Positions 1-8,061 are shown, numbered from the stretch's first letter. The stretch is DNA of 14,839 bases from Bacteroides sp. 43_108 (GCA_001915545.1 MNQS01000213.1:1-14839), one strand, 5' to 3'. Notes: generated from the letters alone by a model not told the origin. Numbers and translations are program-made.

Positions 1-91
1 CATTGATGGTGTTGATTAACAATTTCCCTTCCGGAAGAGCCTCCAGCTCTTTCTTCGATTCAACGATTTTTATATCTTTTAGTTTCAGCAT
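1..91 (-). CDS. Partial gene cut by window edge; possible WecB/TagA/CpsF glycosyltransferase
   Basis: Reading leftward from an ATG at 91-89, an open frame of 30 codons runs off the window without a stop. The visible N-terminus starts MLKLKDIKIVESKKELEALP and continues with a Lys-Leu-Leu-Ile-Asn-Thr-Ile-Asn stretch. That LINTIN-type strand resembles, from memory, the start of Bacteroidales WecB/TagA/CpsF glycosyltransferases, which transfer N-acetylmannosamine-type sugars to lipid-linked intermediates. The gene has the same orientation as fucP and begins about 60 bases after the fucP stop, so it could be downstream in the same transcript. A hairpin at the fucP stop may separate them. The open frame is directly visible; the family is a guess from 30 residues. 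Confidence 0.45.
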   Translation of the reverse strand, partial: MLKLKDIKIVESKKELEALPEGKLLINTIN

Positions 92-144
92 ACGTTTGTG
101 TGCGTTTATATGGATAATCCGTTGCCTGTGTACGATAATGTGAC

Positions 145-164
145 AAAACTATTACGATAGTTTT
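145..164 (-). terminator. Short hairpin over the fucP stop codon
   Basis: A perfect 8-bp inverted repeat, AAAACTAT and ATAGTTTT, has a 4-base loop and spans the tandem TAA TAG stops of fucP. On the minus strand the right arm ends in TTTT followed by GTCAC, which looks like a weak intrinsic terminator. The stem is AT-rich, so termination may be inefficient. Confidence 0.35.
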
Positions 165-1348
165 CTGTATCTTGCTGCGAATCCCCAGATTTCCATAAAG
201 CAGACCAGCGGTACGATAAATCCCACTGCCATGGAAATATGGTCGGCTATAAGCCCCATTAACAAGGGAGCCACTGCTCCTCCTACAATCGACATAATCA
301 GATAAGAAGAAGCCTGTTTGGTTTGTGTGCCAACGTGGCGCAAAGATAAGGAAAAAATAGTAGGAAACATAATCGATTCACATAAAAAGCACAGTAACAG
401 GAAATACCATCCCGTTCCGCCCGGCATCAGAATGACTGCCGCCATGCATACACAGGCACCTGCCGCACAAGCGGCCAGCACTTTTTCTCCCTTCACAAAG
501 CGCATCAGCCAGCTTCCGCCCATGCGTCCGGCCATGAACAGTCCCATGCCGCCGAACGACAGCCATACCGAAGCCTCCTGTGCCGAAACACCTGCATTTT
601 CGGTGGCATAGTTGATGAAGAAACTGTTGATGCCCGTCTGTGCAGCCACGTAAAGGAAAAGCGACAGCAGTCCCACCGTGAACGAGGTCGTTCTCCACAG
701 CGATTTCCCGCTCGCTTCAGCCTGTCCGTTTTCAGCTTCCCGGCCTATTTCCGGCAGTTTCACCCGCGAAAAGAGGATGGCGATGCACAGCACTACCGTA
801 CCCAGCACCGCGTAAGGAGTAGTCACGTCACCTCCTTCGGCAAAGAGGAAGAAGCCTCCCGCCAGCGGACCGCAAATCCAGCCCAGCCCGTTGAACGACT
901 GCGCCAGGTTGATACGCCGCTCACTGCCTTCCGGTTCGCCCAGCACCGTGACATACGGGTTCGAGGCCGTTTCCAGGCAGGTCAGTCCGCAACCGATGAC
1001 GAACAGTGCCAGCAGGAAAAACTCAAACGACTGAATCCGTCCTCCCGGGATGAACAGCAACGCCCCGATGCCATACAGCACCAGGCCTGTCAGCACCCCC
1101 GTGCGGTAGCCAAAGCGGCGGATAATCCGTCCCGCCGGCAGTGCCATGATAAAATACCCTCCGTACACCACCGCCTGAATCAAGGCCGAGCGCGTGCGGG
1201 TAATCTCCAGTGTATCTTGAAAATGTTTGTTCAGCACATCCAGAATACTGTGTGCCACTCCCCACAGAAAAAAGAGGGAAGTAATCAAAATAAAAGGAAC
1301 CAGGAAACTCTTTCCGTCCCTGGTTCTTACTAATCCAATCTTTTCCAT
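152..1348 (-). CDS. fucP: L-fucose:H+ symporter, FucP family (MFS)
   Basis: This is a 398-residue major facilitator protein, predicted to bring L-fucose through the inner membrane by proton symport. It aligns along its length with E. coli FucP (438 residues). Asp37 in the first TM segment (VAHSILDVL) matches the E. coli Asp46, and Glu126 in CLETASNPYVTVLG matches Glu135, the two acidic residues linked to fucose and proton handling. The NLAQSFN motif near residue 147 and a dozen hydrophobic segments also fit. It is about 40 residues shorter than the E. coli protein, mostly in a shorter central loop. The ATG lies one base after the fkp stop, so the two genes are surely co-transcribed and probably translationally coupled: FucP imports the substrate that Fkp activates. 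Related FucP-family sugar transporters cannot be fully excluded, but the fkp context argues for fucose. Confidence 0.93.
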   Translation of the reverse strand: MEKIGLVRTRDGKSFLVPFILITSLFFLWGVAHSILDVLNKHFQDTLEITRTRSALIQAVVYGGYFIMALPAGRIIRRFGYRTGVLTGLVLYGIGALLFIPGGRIQSFEFFLLALFVIGCGLTCLETASNPYVTVLGEPEGSERRINLAQSFNGLGWICGPLAGGFFLFAEGGDVTTPYAVLGTVVLCIAILFSRVKLPEIGREAENGQAEASGKSLWRTTSFTVGLLSLFLYVAAQTGINSFFINYATENAGVSAQEASVWLSFGGMGLFMAGRMGGSWLMRFVKGEKVLAACAAGACVCMAAVILMPGGTGWYFLLLCFLCESIMFPTIFSLSLRHVGTQTKQASSYLIMSIVGGAVAPLLMGLIADHISMAVGFIVPLVCFMEIWGFAARYRKLS

Positions 1349-1349
1349 C

Positions 1350-4193
1350 TCAGCTTCTACTGATTTCCAGTCCCTTGTTCGATAAGCTCATCTCCACGAA
1401 GCGCGCCCGTTCGTTCGGACGTTCCTCCGTCAGAATCCGGCGGATACGCACCGCCGCATCCGGATCCTTGGCCACCATATACAGGTAACCGCCGCCCCCG
1501 GCACCCGGCAACTTGTATCCCAGACAGAGGTCGTCAATCCGTTCCGTCAAGGCCTGTACTGCCGCCGGATTCGTACCCTCATCCAGCAGCTGGTTCTGCT
1601 TCCACGTCTTCCGTATCAGTCGTCCCGTTTCCTCGAAGTCATTCCGCAGGATGGCGTCGTACATATCCATGGCGTGGCCCTTCATCTGTTCCAGCAGGTG
1701 CAGGTGACGGTTCGAGTTCAGGAACATCCCCTTCACAATCTCCGCCAGGATGCCCTTGGCCGTACGCGTAATGCCCGTGTAATACAGCAGATGGCACTTG
1801 CGGTACTCGTCGCTCGTGAACAAATAGTCCGGCAGCCAGCGCACCTTCGGTTCCTGGTGCCATCCCGGTTGCGTCTGCAACAGCTTCACCCCGTGCAGCA
1901 CACCTCCGTACTGATCTTGCCAGCCGCCCCCTGTGGTGAGCAACTGTTCCAATACCAGTGTACGGCTGCCGATGCTCTGCTTGTCCCAGTTCAGGCCACA
2001 GAAATCATTCAGCGCCCCTAATACCGTAGCTGCCAGGATAGAGCTGGTACCCAGTCCTGAACCCGCCGGAATGGCCGACAGCAAGGTCACTTCAATACCC
2101 GTGCCGAACGCCTTCAGCTGTGCTTCCAGCGAAGCAAACCGTTCCATGGAGAAATCCGGATGGAATCCTGCCAGTACCAGTGCCGCCTTGGGAATAGAGA
2201 AAGGCGAACCCACCTTGTTGAAATGCTGCAGCTCCTCGTAGGTAGACACCATCTCCATGGCACCTAGGTCAATCGAGCGCAGCGTAATGCGGTACTCCTT
2301 CGACGGTTTCACGTACACCTGCAGCGGCGGCTGTCCGTTCAGCTCAATGGCCAGGTTCACCACATTTCCGCCCTCCATCAGGCTGTAGGGTGGGGTATCC
2401 GTCCATCCCCCTGCAATGTCGATACGCACCGGGCTGCGTCCCCACACAATCTGGTCCGCATACACCGACAACTTCGGCTGCTGACGGTAATCCATCGTGC
2501 TGGTCAGTCCCTGACGCATCAGGCCGAACGCCCGTGCCTCCAGTTCCTTCGCTTCCGGATTCCCCTCCAGCTCGCGCACCTTCGCACGGAACATCGCGTC
2601 GCTGATACGCTTCAGCAGGGAAGTCCCCTCCGGCAGTTCCTCCGGCAGGGCGATTCCCCCTTTGGCAAACGCTTCCGCTGCCTCCTGCAAGTCCACCTGA
2701 TAGAACACGCTCCGTTCCTGGTTCTTGGCCAGCAGGCTCCAGTTCTCCTTGCGGAACACCTCCCGCTGGGCGAACAGCCGTCGCAGGTTTGCATACGCCG
2801 AAATCTCGTCGGCCGATACCTTCCGTGCTTTCTGCCAGATAGCCCGTCCGGCTTCAACCTGTCCGCCGTCCGTCATCCATTGCAGCACCGTGCCCAAATC
2901 CTCTATCGAGTCTGTCACCGGGAAAATCGCAGCCGACTGTAAGTCCTCACAGCCCCGGATTTCGTCCGCTGTCAGACCTCTTTCCGCCAGCCATTCCGTT
3001 ACCGGACGACCCAGATATGTTGTAGAAGCCTCCTTCAGACTCCCCTTGAATTTATCGTTAAAACCATACGGACGTGCGGCAAACTCCCGTTCGCCCATCG
3101 GCACTACGTCGATGCACACCCCTTCCGGCACGTTCAGCGCCCAGTCGTTGCGCGGTACCCCCGTGATGATGTTCCGGCTGTGCAGCGTCCAGTTCTTGCC
3201 CACGTGGCTGTTTTCCACCCACACCTCCGCGTTGTCCGCCGTCAGTGAGAATTCCATCTCCGCATTCTGCACGAACACCGCCGGATGCGGTTTCACCTTG
3301 TGGTGCATAATCGCCCGCTGGTCCGTCACGCAGTTCTGCACCGCCAGTGTCGACGAAATCATCTCCCGGCTCGTACCGTAGTGGTGGAACTCACCACCCG
3401 GCAGCGGCAGGATGGCCACCTTCAGGCTGTTCAGCTCCTCATCCACGATGCGCGGATGCGCTCCCAATGCCAGTCCAAACTCCGAGTACATGTCGTAGAA
3501 CTTCACGCCCCCGTCCTTGTCGGTAGAGTGTTTCACCATCAGCTCGATGGCGCGGTCGCTCAGCAGCCAGATGCCGATGTCCATCAGGAACAGGTAATCC
3601 TGCATCAGCTTGCCCATTTCCTCCACGCTCGGCTTCTGCAGCATGAAGTCCAGCTTCTCCGGTTCCTTCCGCGACGACACGAACACTCCGTGGTTCTTCG
3701 CCAGTTCCGGGTCCACCCACAAGCCGTAGCACACCACGTCCACATCCGGAATCTCCTGCAGCGGTTCCGTGGCACGGATGTACACATCGCCGCTCGCAAT
3801 CAGCGTACGCAGTCCCTCCGGTGCCCGTTCCATGATTTCCTCATACAGCGGCAACTGCAGCGACAGCAAGTCCTGTGTGATGCGCTGTCCGCGTGCCCAG
3901 CGGAACACCGGTATCGGCGTCAGTACCTTGCCCGACGGCGCATAGCCCGGCAGACGGCGGCTCTGTCCCCCCGCATGCAGCAGGATACGCTTCTCCCGTG
4001 CCAGCCAGTCGCCCAGTGCGGCATCTTTATCCTCTTCCTCCCGGCAAGCATTCAGCAGCCAGGCCGTACCACCTCCCGAACCCAGTTTCTTTCCCACCGG
4101 GTCCGATGTGCAGAACCACTCCTTGTGGTCCGCGTGCATAATATCGTGAAAACACTCCACCAGATTCGGTGGCAATGACAATAACTTTTTCAT
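1350..4193 (-). CDS. fkp: Bifunctional fucokinase / L-fucose-1-phosphate guanylyltransferase
   Basis: Fkp makes GDP-L-fucose from scavenged L-fucose: the C-terminal kinase makes fucose-1-phosphate and the N-terminal domain adds GMP from GTP. The length, 947 residues from the ATG at 4193, matches the Bacteroides fragilis enzyme (949). The N-terminal half has GGGTAWLL (about 40-47) and the nucleotidyltransferase loop HAGGQSRRLPGYAPSGK (about 73-89). The C-terminal GHMP kinase has GRSPVRIDIAGGWTDTPP (about 585-602), the ATP loop IPAGSGLGTSS (708-718) and KLPGAGGGGY (894-903). The frame extends three codons upstream to a TTG, but the ATG giving MKKLLSLPPNLV fits the family. Both domains look intact. 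The gene sits between the mutarotase gene and fucP, one base from fucP, forming a fucose salvage unit. A heptanucleotide array lies 11 bases upstream of the start. The product supplies fucose for capsule and glycoprotein fucosylation. Confidence 0.97.
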   Translation of the reverse strand: MKKLLSLPPNLVECFHDIMHADHKEWFCTSDPVGKKLGSGGGTAWLLNACREEEDKDAALGDWLAREKRILLHAGGQSRRLPGYAPSGKVLTPIPVFRWARGQRITQDLLSLQLPLYEEIMERAPEGLRTLIASGDVYIRATEPLQEIPDVDVVCYGLWVDPELAKNHGVFVSSRKEPEKLDFMLQKPSVEEMGKLMQDYLFLMDIGIWLLSDRAIELMVKHSTDKDGGVKFYDMYSEFGLALGAHPRIVDEELNSLKVAILPLPGGEFHHYGTSREMISSTLAVQNCVTDQRAIMHHKVKPHPAVFVQNAEMEFSLTADNAEVWVENSHVGKNWTLHSRNIITGVPRNDWALNVPEGVCIDVVPMGEREFAARPYGFNDKFKGSLKEASTTYLGRPVTEWLAERGLTADEIRGCEDLQSAAIFPVTDSIEDLGTVLQWMTDGGQVEAGRAIWQKARKVSADEISAYANLRRLFAQREVFRKENWSLLAKNQERSVFYQVDLQEAAEAFAKGGIALPEELPEGTSLLKRISDAMFRAKVRELEGNPEAKELEARAFGLMRQGLTSTMDYRQQPKLSVYADQIVWGRSPVRIDIAGGWTDTPPYSLMEGGNVVNLAIELNGQPPLQVYVKPSKEYRITLRSIDLGAMEMVSTYEELQHFNKVGSPFSIPKAALVLAGFHPDFSMERFASLEAQLKAFGTGIEVTLLSAIPAGSGLGTSSILAATVLGALNDFCGLNWDKQSIGSRTLVLEQLLTTGGGWQDQYGGVLHGVKLLQTQPGWHQEPKVRWLPDYLFTSDEYRKCHLLYYTGITRTAKGILAEIVKGMFLNSNRHLHLLEQMKGHAMDMYDAILRNDFEETGRLIRKTWKQNQLLDEGTNPAAVQALTERIDDLCLGYKLPGAGGGGYLYMVAKDPDAAVRIRRILTEERPNERARFVEMSLSNKGLEISRS

Positions 4194-4204
4194 GTTGTCC
4201 AATT

Positions 4205-4288
4205 AATAATGAAGAATGAAGAATTAATAATGAAGAATTAAGAATGAAGAATTAATAATGAAGAATTAAGAATTAAGAATGAAGAATG
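4205..4288. repeat. Twelve-copy heptanucleotide tandem array upstream of fkp
   Basis: Twelve consecutive 7-base units can be read on the plus strand. Each is AATAATG, AAGAATG or AAGAATT, in the order AATAATG, AAGAATG, AAGAATT, AATAATG, AAGAATT, AAGAATG, AAGAATT, AATAATG, AAGAATT, AAGAATT, AAGAATG, AAGAATG. The array fills most of the 132-nt spacer between the mutarotase stop and the fkp ATG and ends 11 bases before that ATG, so it lies in the fkp leader. Copy number could change by slippage. Confidence 0.9.
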
Positions 4289-4334
4289 ATGACGCTTACT
4301 CGTTTTTAATTTTTAATTATTCATTATTCACTCA

Positions 4335-4664
4335 TTACAGCTTAAATATCCGCGTCATCAGCTTCCATTTCTCCTGCGAGGTAGCTCCCGGAGCAGCTTT
4401 CTGGAACTTCGCCATGTGCGCTTCCCATTCCGCCTGACGGGGCAGGGTAGCCAGCCGTGCATAATCCCGTTCCATGTCAAACTCATCCGTGGTATCCATA
4501 ATCATGAACAGGCGGTTTCCGTCAATGTAAATCTGCATGTCCGTGATACCCACCTCGCGGATACCCGCTTTCACCTCTTCCCACACATGCGCATGTTCTG
4601 CCACGTAGGCTTCAATCAGCTCCTTGTCGTTATAGAGCTCCAGTGTCTGGCAATATCTTTTCAT
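4335..4664 (-). CDS. L-rhamnose/L-fucose mutarotase, RhaM family
   Basis: This 109-residue protein has the size and pattern of the RhaM family (PF05336, formerly DUF718), small dimeric ferredoxin-like enzymes that interconvert the alpha and beta anomers of 6-deoxy-L-sugars. The stretch EAYVAEHAHVWEEV places Tyr20, His24 and Trp28 in line with the E. coli RhaM residues Tyr18 and His22 and its following Trp. The C-terminal WKLMTRIFKL matches the terminal strand of the family. The gene lies 14 bases after rfbB and ahead of fkp-fucP. L-fucose is therefore the likely substrate, because no rhamnose catabolic gene is visible and Fkp would benefit from fast anomer exchange. The fold assignment is strong; the substrate is inferred from context. 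It is unrelated to E. coli FucU. Confidence 0.85.
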   Translation of the reverse strand: MKRYCQTLELYNDKELIEAYVAEHAHVWEEVKAGIREVGITDMQIYIDGNRLFMIMDTTDEFDMERDYARLATLPRQAEWEAHMAKFQKAAPGATSQEKWKLMTRIFKL

Positions 4665-4678
4665 AATTTACTCTTTCG

Positions 4679-5824
4679 TTATCTGCCTTTATACATCGAG
4701 TCATAATACTTCTGGTAGTCACCGCTCGTCACGTTGTCCATCCATTCCTGGTTGTCCAGGTACCAGCGTACCGTCTTCTCGATACCCTCTTCAAACTGCA
4801 GGCTCGGTTCCCAGCCCAGTTCCTTCTGCAGCTTTGTAGAGTCGATGGCATAACGCATGTCGTGGCCCAGACGGTCGGTTACGTACGTAATCAGGTCCAT
4901 GTCTTCACCCTCCTTGCGGCCCAGCAGACGGTCTACCGTGTTAATCACCACCTTGATGATGTCAATGTTCTTCCACTCATTGAAACCGCCGATGTTATAC
5001 GTCTCCGCCGTCTTACCGTTGTGGAAAATCACGTCAATGGCCCGCGCATGGTCTTCCACATACAGCCAGTCGCGCACGTTTTCCCCCTTACCGTATACCG
5101 GCAGCGGCTTGCGGTGACGGATGTTATTGATGAACAGCGGAATCAGCTTTTCCGGGAACTGATACGGCCCGTAGTTGTTCGAACAGTTCGTCACGATGGT
5201 CGGCATGCCGTACGTGTCGTGGAACGCCCGCACAAAGTGGTCGCTGCTCGCCTTGCTGGCAGAGTAGGGGCTGTGCGGATTATACTTCGTATCCTCGTAG
5301 AAAAAATCCTTTCCGTACGCCAGGTGATGTTCCGACGACGAAGCCGTGGTAGTGAACGGCGGCTCGATACCTTCCGGATGTGTCATCTCCAGCGCCCCGT
5401 ACACCTCGTCGGTAGAGATATGATAGAAACGCTTACCCTCATACTTCTCCGGCAGACTTTCCCAGTACATCTTGGCCGCCTGCAGCAGCGACAGCGTACC
5501 CATCACGTTGGTGCGTGCAAAGGTAAACGGATCCTTGATGCTTCGGTCCACGTGGCTCTCTGCAGCCAGGTGAATGATACCATCTACGTGATACAGCTCC
5601 ATCAGCTCCTGCATCTTCTCGTAGTCGCAGATGTCCGCCTTTATGAACACATAGTTCGGCTGGTTCTCAATGTCCTTCAGGTTCGCCAGGTTACCCGCAT
5701 ACGTCAGCTTGTCCAGGTTGATGATACGGTATTCAGGATACTTGTTTACAAACAGGCGCACCACGTGGCTGCCAATAAATCCGGCACCGCCGGTAATCAG
5801 TATGTTACGCTTGAATGTAGTCAT
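4679..5824 (-). CDS. rfbB: dTDP-glucose 4,6-dehydratase
   Basis: This 381-residue extended short-chain dehydrogenase converts dTDP-D-glucose to dTDP-4-keto-6-deoxy-D-glucose, the branch point to dTDP-L-rhamnose and other deoxysugars. The NAD-binding loop TGGAGFIGS is at residues 11-19. The family signature HLAAESHVDRSI follows at about 85-96, the catalytic Thr138-Asp139-Glu140 sits in STDEVYG, and the Tyr187-xxx-Lys191 pair is in YSASK. NCSNNYGPYQFPEKLIP at about 213-229 is also typical of RfbB. Length is normal for Bacteroidales. No rfbA, rfbC or rfbD is present in the window, so the rest of the pathway must be elsewhere. Upstream sits an AT-richer toxin-antitoxin pair, 54 bases away; the mutarotase gene follows after 14 bases. 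Confidence 0.96.
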   Translation of the reverse strand: MTTFKRNILITGGAGFIGSHVVRLFVNKYPEYRIINLDKLTYAGNLANLKDIENQPNYVFIKADICDYEKMQELMELYHVDGIIHLAAESHVDRSIKDPFTFARTNVMGTLSLLQAAKMYWESLPEKYEGKRFYHISTDEVYGALEMTHPEGIEPPFTTTASSSEHHLAYGKDFFYEDTKYNPHSPYSASKASSDHFVRAFHDTYGMPTIVTNCSNNYGPYQFPEKLIPLFINNIRHRKPLPVYGKGENVRDWLYVEDHARAIDVIFHNGKTAETYNIGGFNEWKNIDIIKVVINTVDRLLGRKEGEDMDLITYVTDRLGHDMRYAIDSTKLQKELGWEPSLQFEEGIEKTVRWYLDNQEWMDNVTSGDYQKYYDSMYKGR

Positions 5825-5878
5825 AAGATAAAAAATTAATATAATGGTGATATATTTGTTGTTAATAATCCATTAGAC

Positions 5879-6289
5879 TTACAATGTTTTTGCGAAGTCC
5901 TTCAAATTAATTATGGCAACAGATGGAAAAGATATATTTTTAAGTTCATTGAAATGGTGATCCTCTGTCACGATGTATTCAGCATTGGCAGCTATCGCAC
6001 AATCTACGAACTTATTATCATCTTGGTCTGCTGTAATTAAATGAAAACGGTAATGAGGAGTTAGTCTCTTTACGTTTTCGCGAGTAAGAATCGTGTAGAT
6101 AATCGCTTCAGCCACATACTTGTTTATGTTGCGGCTCATGACTTCCAGATACTCTTCTACGATTTCATTGCTTATACATAGTGTATAATCCCCATTTAAG
6201 AATGATTGCCATACTTTATGGCAGTCATTCTTCGCTGAAATTGCAATAATCAGTGAATTTGTATCCAATACAATGTTTCTCATATTCAT
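5879..6289 (-). CDS. PIN-domain toxin, COG1569-type
   Basis: This 136-residue protein is a compact PIN nuclease of the putative toxin group COG1569 (PF13470-like). Family members are expected to cut RNA using a cluster of acidic residues that bind Mg2+ or Mn2+. Visible acids are Asp9 in IVLDTNSLI, Glu45/Glu46 in SNEIVEEYLEV, Asp96 in DNKFVDCAIAANA and Asp110 in YIVTEDHHF, so the active site looks complete. The ATG overlaps the TGA of the preceding small gene as ATGA, typical of coupled toxin-antitoxin genes; a second ATG two codons later is also possible. Sample G+C is about 40%, below the flanking ugd and rfbB. The target RNA and toxicity cannot be read from sequence. Confidence 0.85.
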   Translation of the reverse strand: MNMRNIVLDTNSLIIAISAKNDCHKVWQSFLNGDYTLCISNEIVEEYLEVMSRNINKYVAEAIIYTILTRENVKRLTPHYRFHLITADQDDNKFVDCAIAANAEYIVTEDHHFNELKNISFPSVAIINLKDFAKTL

Positions 6290-6504
6290 TTATAGGGAGT
6301 ACGTTCATGCAGTTGGTAGAATTTTTCGACTTTTTCCTCATTCAATTCTCCATTTTCCCACAAACGGTCAATCTCCTTTTGGGCTTGTTTGGCGAAATAG
6401 TCAGAAATAGCTTTTTTCAGTTCTGCCAAAGCTTCAGGACTATCTACAAACGACATCATGTCGAGCACTTGTAATTGAGCCGGATTAAAAACTGTCACAT
6501 TCAT
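6286..6504 (-). CDS. Probable antitoxin of the PIN toxin
   Basis: The ATG at 6504 gives a 72-residue acidic and helical protein that begins MNVTVFNPAQLQVLDMMSFV and ends in HERTPYK. The open frame extends 11 codons upstream to a TTG, but the ATG start matches what I recall of similar small partners of COG1569 toxins in Bacteroides, including the NPxQ start and the HxRTPYK end. No helix-turn-helix or ribbon-helix-helix is obvious, so it may neutralise by binding the toxin without repressing DNA. The TGA overlaps the toxin ATG. The antitoxin-first order is usual for type II systems. Confidence 0.7.
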   Translation of the reverse strand: MNVTVFNPAQLQVLDMMSFVDSPEALAELKKAISDYFAKQAQKEIDRLWENGELNEEKVEKFYQLHERTPYK

Positions 6505-6526
6505 ACATTTGGATTTGGTTCTAATG

Positions 6527-6536
6527 CAAAAGAACA
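6527..6536 (-). promoter_or_regulatory. Possible -7 element upstream of the TA pair
   Basis: Minus-strand TGTTCTTTTG contains TTCTTTTG, which fits five of the six fixed positions of the Bacteroides -7 consensus TAnnTTTG. It lies 22 bases before the antitoxin ATG. The same ten bases occur 19 bases before the fcl ATG. No clear TTTG -33 element was found at the right distance, so support is weak. Confidence 0.25.
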
Positions 6537-6639
6537 AATTTTTTTCTTTATTTCCTAATGGACATGCTAAAAGGATTAAAATTCAAATGGAGAATCAAAA
6601 TCCTTCAACAGCGGATGCTTGGTACCTCAATTATTCATT

Positions 6640-6652
6640 GTTAATTATTAAC
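6640..6652. other. Palindrome GTTAATTATTAAC after ugd
   Basis: A palindrome of two 6-base arms around a single T lies 5 bases after the ugd stop codon. The spacer 6505-6657 holds this, an A/T run near 6537-6553 and no gene. It could be part of a weak terminator or an operator, but no U-tract follows it. Confidence 0.3.
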
Positions 6653-6657
6653 TGTAA

Positions 6658-7986
6658 CTAGTCTCTTCTGAAAATATCGCGTGTATAAACTTTTTCCTTT
6701 ACGTCATCCAGACACGCATCGTAGCGGTTGGCAATGATGGCGTTGCTCTGCTTCTTGAAATCCTCCAGGCTGTTCACCACCCGTGAGCCGAAGAACGTAG
6801 TACCGTCTTCCAAAGTCGGTTCATAGATGATGACCGTGGCACCCTTCGCCTTGATACGCTTCATTACCCCCTGGATGCTGCTCTGGCGGAAATTGTCGCT
6901 GTTCGACTTCATGGTCAGGCGGTATACCCCGATGACACATTCCTTCTCCGCTTCCGGACTGTAATCCCCGCGGTTGTAATAATCGTAGTATCCCGCTTTC
7001 TTCAGCACCTGGTCCGCAATGAAATCCTTACGCGTGCGGTTACTCTCCACAATGGCCTGAATCAGGTTCTCCGGCACATCCTGGTAGTTGGCCAACAGCT
7101 GCTTGGTATCCTTCGGCAGACAGTAGCCCCCGTAACCAAAAGAAGGATTGTTATAATGCGAACCGATGCGCGGGTCCAGGCAGATACCCTGAATGATGGC
7201 CTGTGTGTTCAGTCCTTTCACCTCTGCATACGTATCCAGCTCATTGAAGTAGCTTACACGCAGTGCCAGGTAAGTATTGGCAAACAGCTTCACTGCTTCT
7301 GCCTCTTTCAGTCCCATGAACAGCGTGTCGATGTCCGGTTTCAAGGCACCCTCCTGCAACAGCGCCGCAAATTCGTGCGCCTTTTCCTCCAGATGCTCCC
7401 CGGCAATCGCCTGAATAGCCGCGTTCTCCTCGTCACGTCCGTTAATCAGTTTCGGGAAGCCTACGATGATACGGCTGGGGTAGAGGTTGTCATACAGCGC
7501 TTTGCTCTCGCGCAAGAACTCCGGCGAAAACAGCAGGTTGAATTTCTTTCCCGCAAGGGCAGAAGTGGAGCGGAACTTCTCCGCATACTTCACGTACAGG
7601 CTGCGGCAGTAGCCCACCGGGATGGTACTCTTGATCACCATCACCGCATCCGGGTTTACTTCCAGCACCAAATCAATCACCTCTTCTACATGCGACGTAT
7701 CGAAATAATTCTTCACCGGGTCGTAGTTGGTAGGAGCGGCAATCACCACGAAATCCGCATTCCGGTAAGCTGAAGCCCCGTCCAGTGTAGCGGTCAGGTT
7801 CAGTTCCTTCTCTGCTAAATACTTTTCGATGTACTCATCCTGAATCGGGCTGATACGTTGATTGATTTTCTCCACCTTTTCAGGAATCACGTCAACAGCT
7901 GTTACCTGATGATGCTGGGCCAGTAGTGTGGCTATGGATAAACCTACGTAGCCTGTGCCGGCTACAGCAATATTGAAGTTGTTCAT
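6658..7986 (-). CDS. ugd: UDP-glucose 6-dehydrogenase
   Basis: This 442-residue enzyme oxidises UDP-glucose in two NAD-dependent steps to UDP-glucuronate, a precursor for acidic capsule sugars. The N-terminal Rossmann motif [11 protein letters not shown] is at 7-17. SPEFLRES has catalytic Glu156, [20 protein letters not shown] (about 230-249) has Lys233 and Asn237, and [12 protein letters not shown] (283-294) has the nucleophile Cys289. All hallmark residues are present. The protein is longer than the short 388-residue E. coli form and typical for Bacteroidales. The paralogous UDP-ManNAc dehydrogenase is less likely given the [12 protein letters not shown] motif. It lies directly after the AT-rich defence block, 73 bases from the membrane-protein gene, and its GC-rich codon use marks the return to the sugar locus. 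Confidence 0.95.
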   Translation of the reverse strand: MNNFNIAVAGTGYVGLSIATLLAQHHQVTAVDVIPEKVEKINQRISPIQDEYIEKYLAEKELNLTATLDGASAYRNADFVVIAAPTNYDPVKNYFDTSHVEEVIDLVLEVNPDAVMVIKSTIPVGYCRSLYVKYAEKFRSTSALAGKKFNLLFSPEFLRESKALYDNLYPSRIIVGFPKLINGRDEENAAIQAIAGEHLEEKAHEFAALLQEGALKPDIDTLFMGLKEAEAVKLFANTYLALRVSYFNELDTYAEVKGLNTQAIIQGICLDPRIGSHYNNPSFGYGGYCLPKDTKQLLANYQDVPENLIQAIVESNRTRKDFIADQVLKKAGYYDYYNRGDYSPEAEKECVIGVYRLTMKSNSDNFRQSSIQGVMKRIKAKGATVIIYEPTLEDGTTFFGSRVVNSLEDFKKQSNAIIANRYDACLDDVKEKVYTRDIFRRD

Positions 7987-7992
7987 GTTTTA

Positions 7993-8061
7993 AAATAATA
8001 ATGATACACAAAGGAAATGAATAATCTGTAAAAAACAAATTCCTTTTTAAAATTATTATTT
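7993..8061. terminator. Nested inverted repeat between membrane gene and ugd
   Basis: Outer arms AAATAATAAT (7993-8002) and ATTATTATTT (8052-8061) flank inner arms AAAGGAA (8010-8016) and TTCCTTT (8040-8046). Together they can form a long two-part stem around a 23-base loop, starting at the stop codon of the membrane-protein gene and ending near the ugd start. It may terminate or attenuate the defence transcript, or control read-through into ugd. No clean U-run follows the inner stem. Confidence 0.4.

Noticed and set aside
3285..4178. Plus-strand open frame of 297 codons opposite fkp
   Set aside because: It is a shadow of the GC-rich fkp coding frame, rich in Gln, His and Arg, with no motif.
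4194..4202. TTG start three codons upstream of the fkp ATG
   Set aside because: The ATG at 4193 gives the family-typical MKKLLSLPxNLV start; the TTG only lengthens the frame.
4862..5839. Plus-strand open frame of 325 codons opposite rfbB
   Set aside because: It is the complement of a clear dTDP-glucose 4,6-dehydratase gene, has an arginine- and valine-rich unlikely composition and no recognisable domain.
5847..5856. Plus-strand TATATTTG as a promoter
   Set aside because: It fits the -7 consensus but has no -33 partner and would drive antisense transcription into the PIN toxin gene; likely chance in AT-rich spacer.
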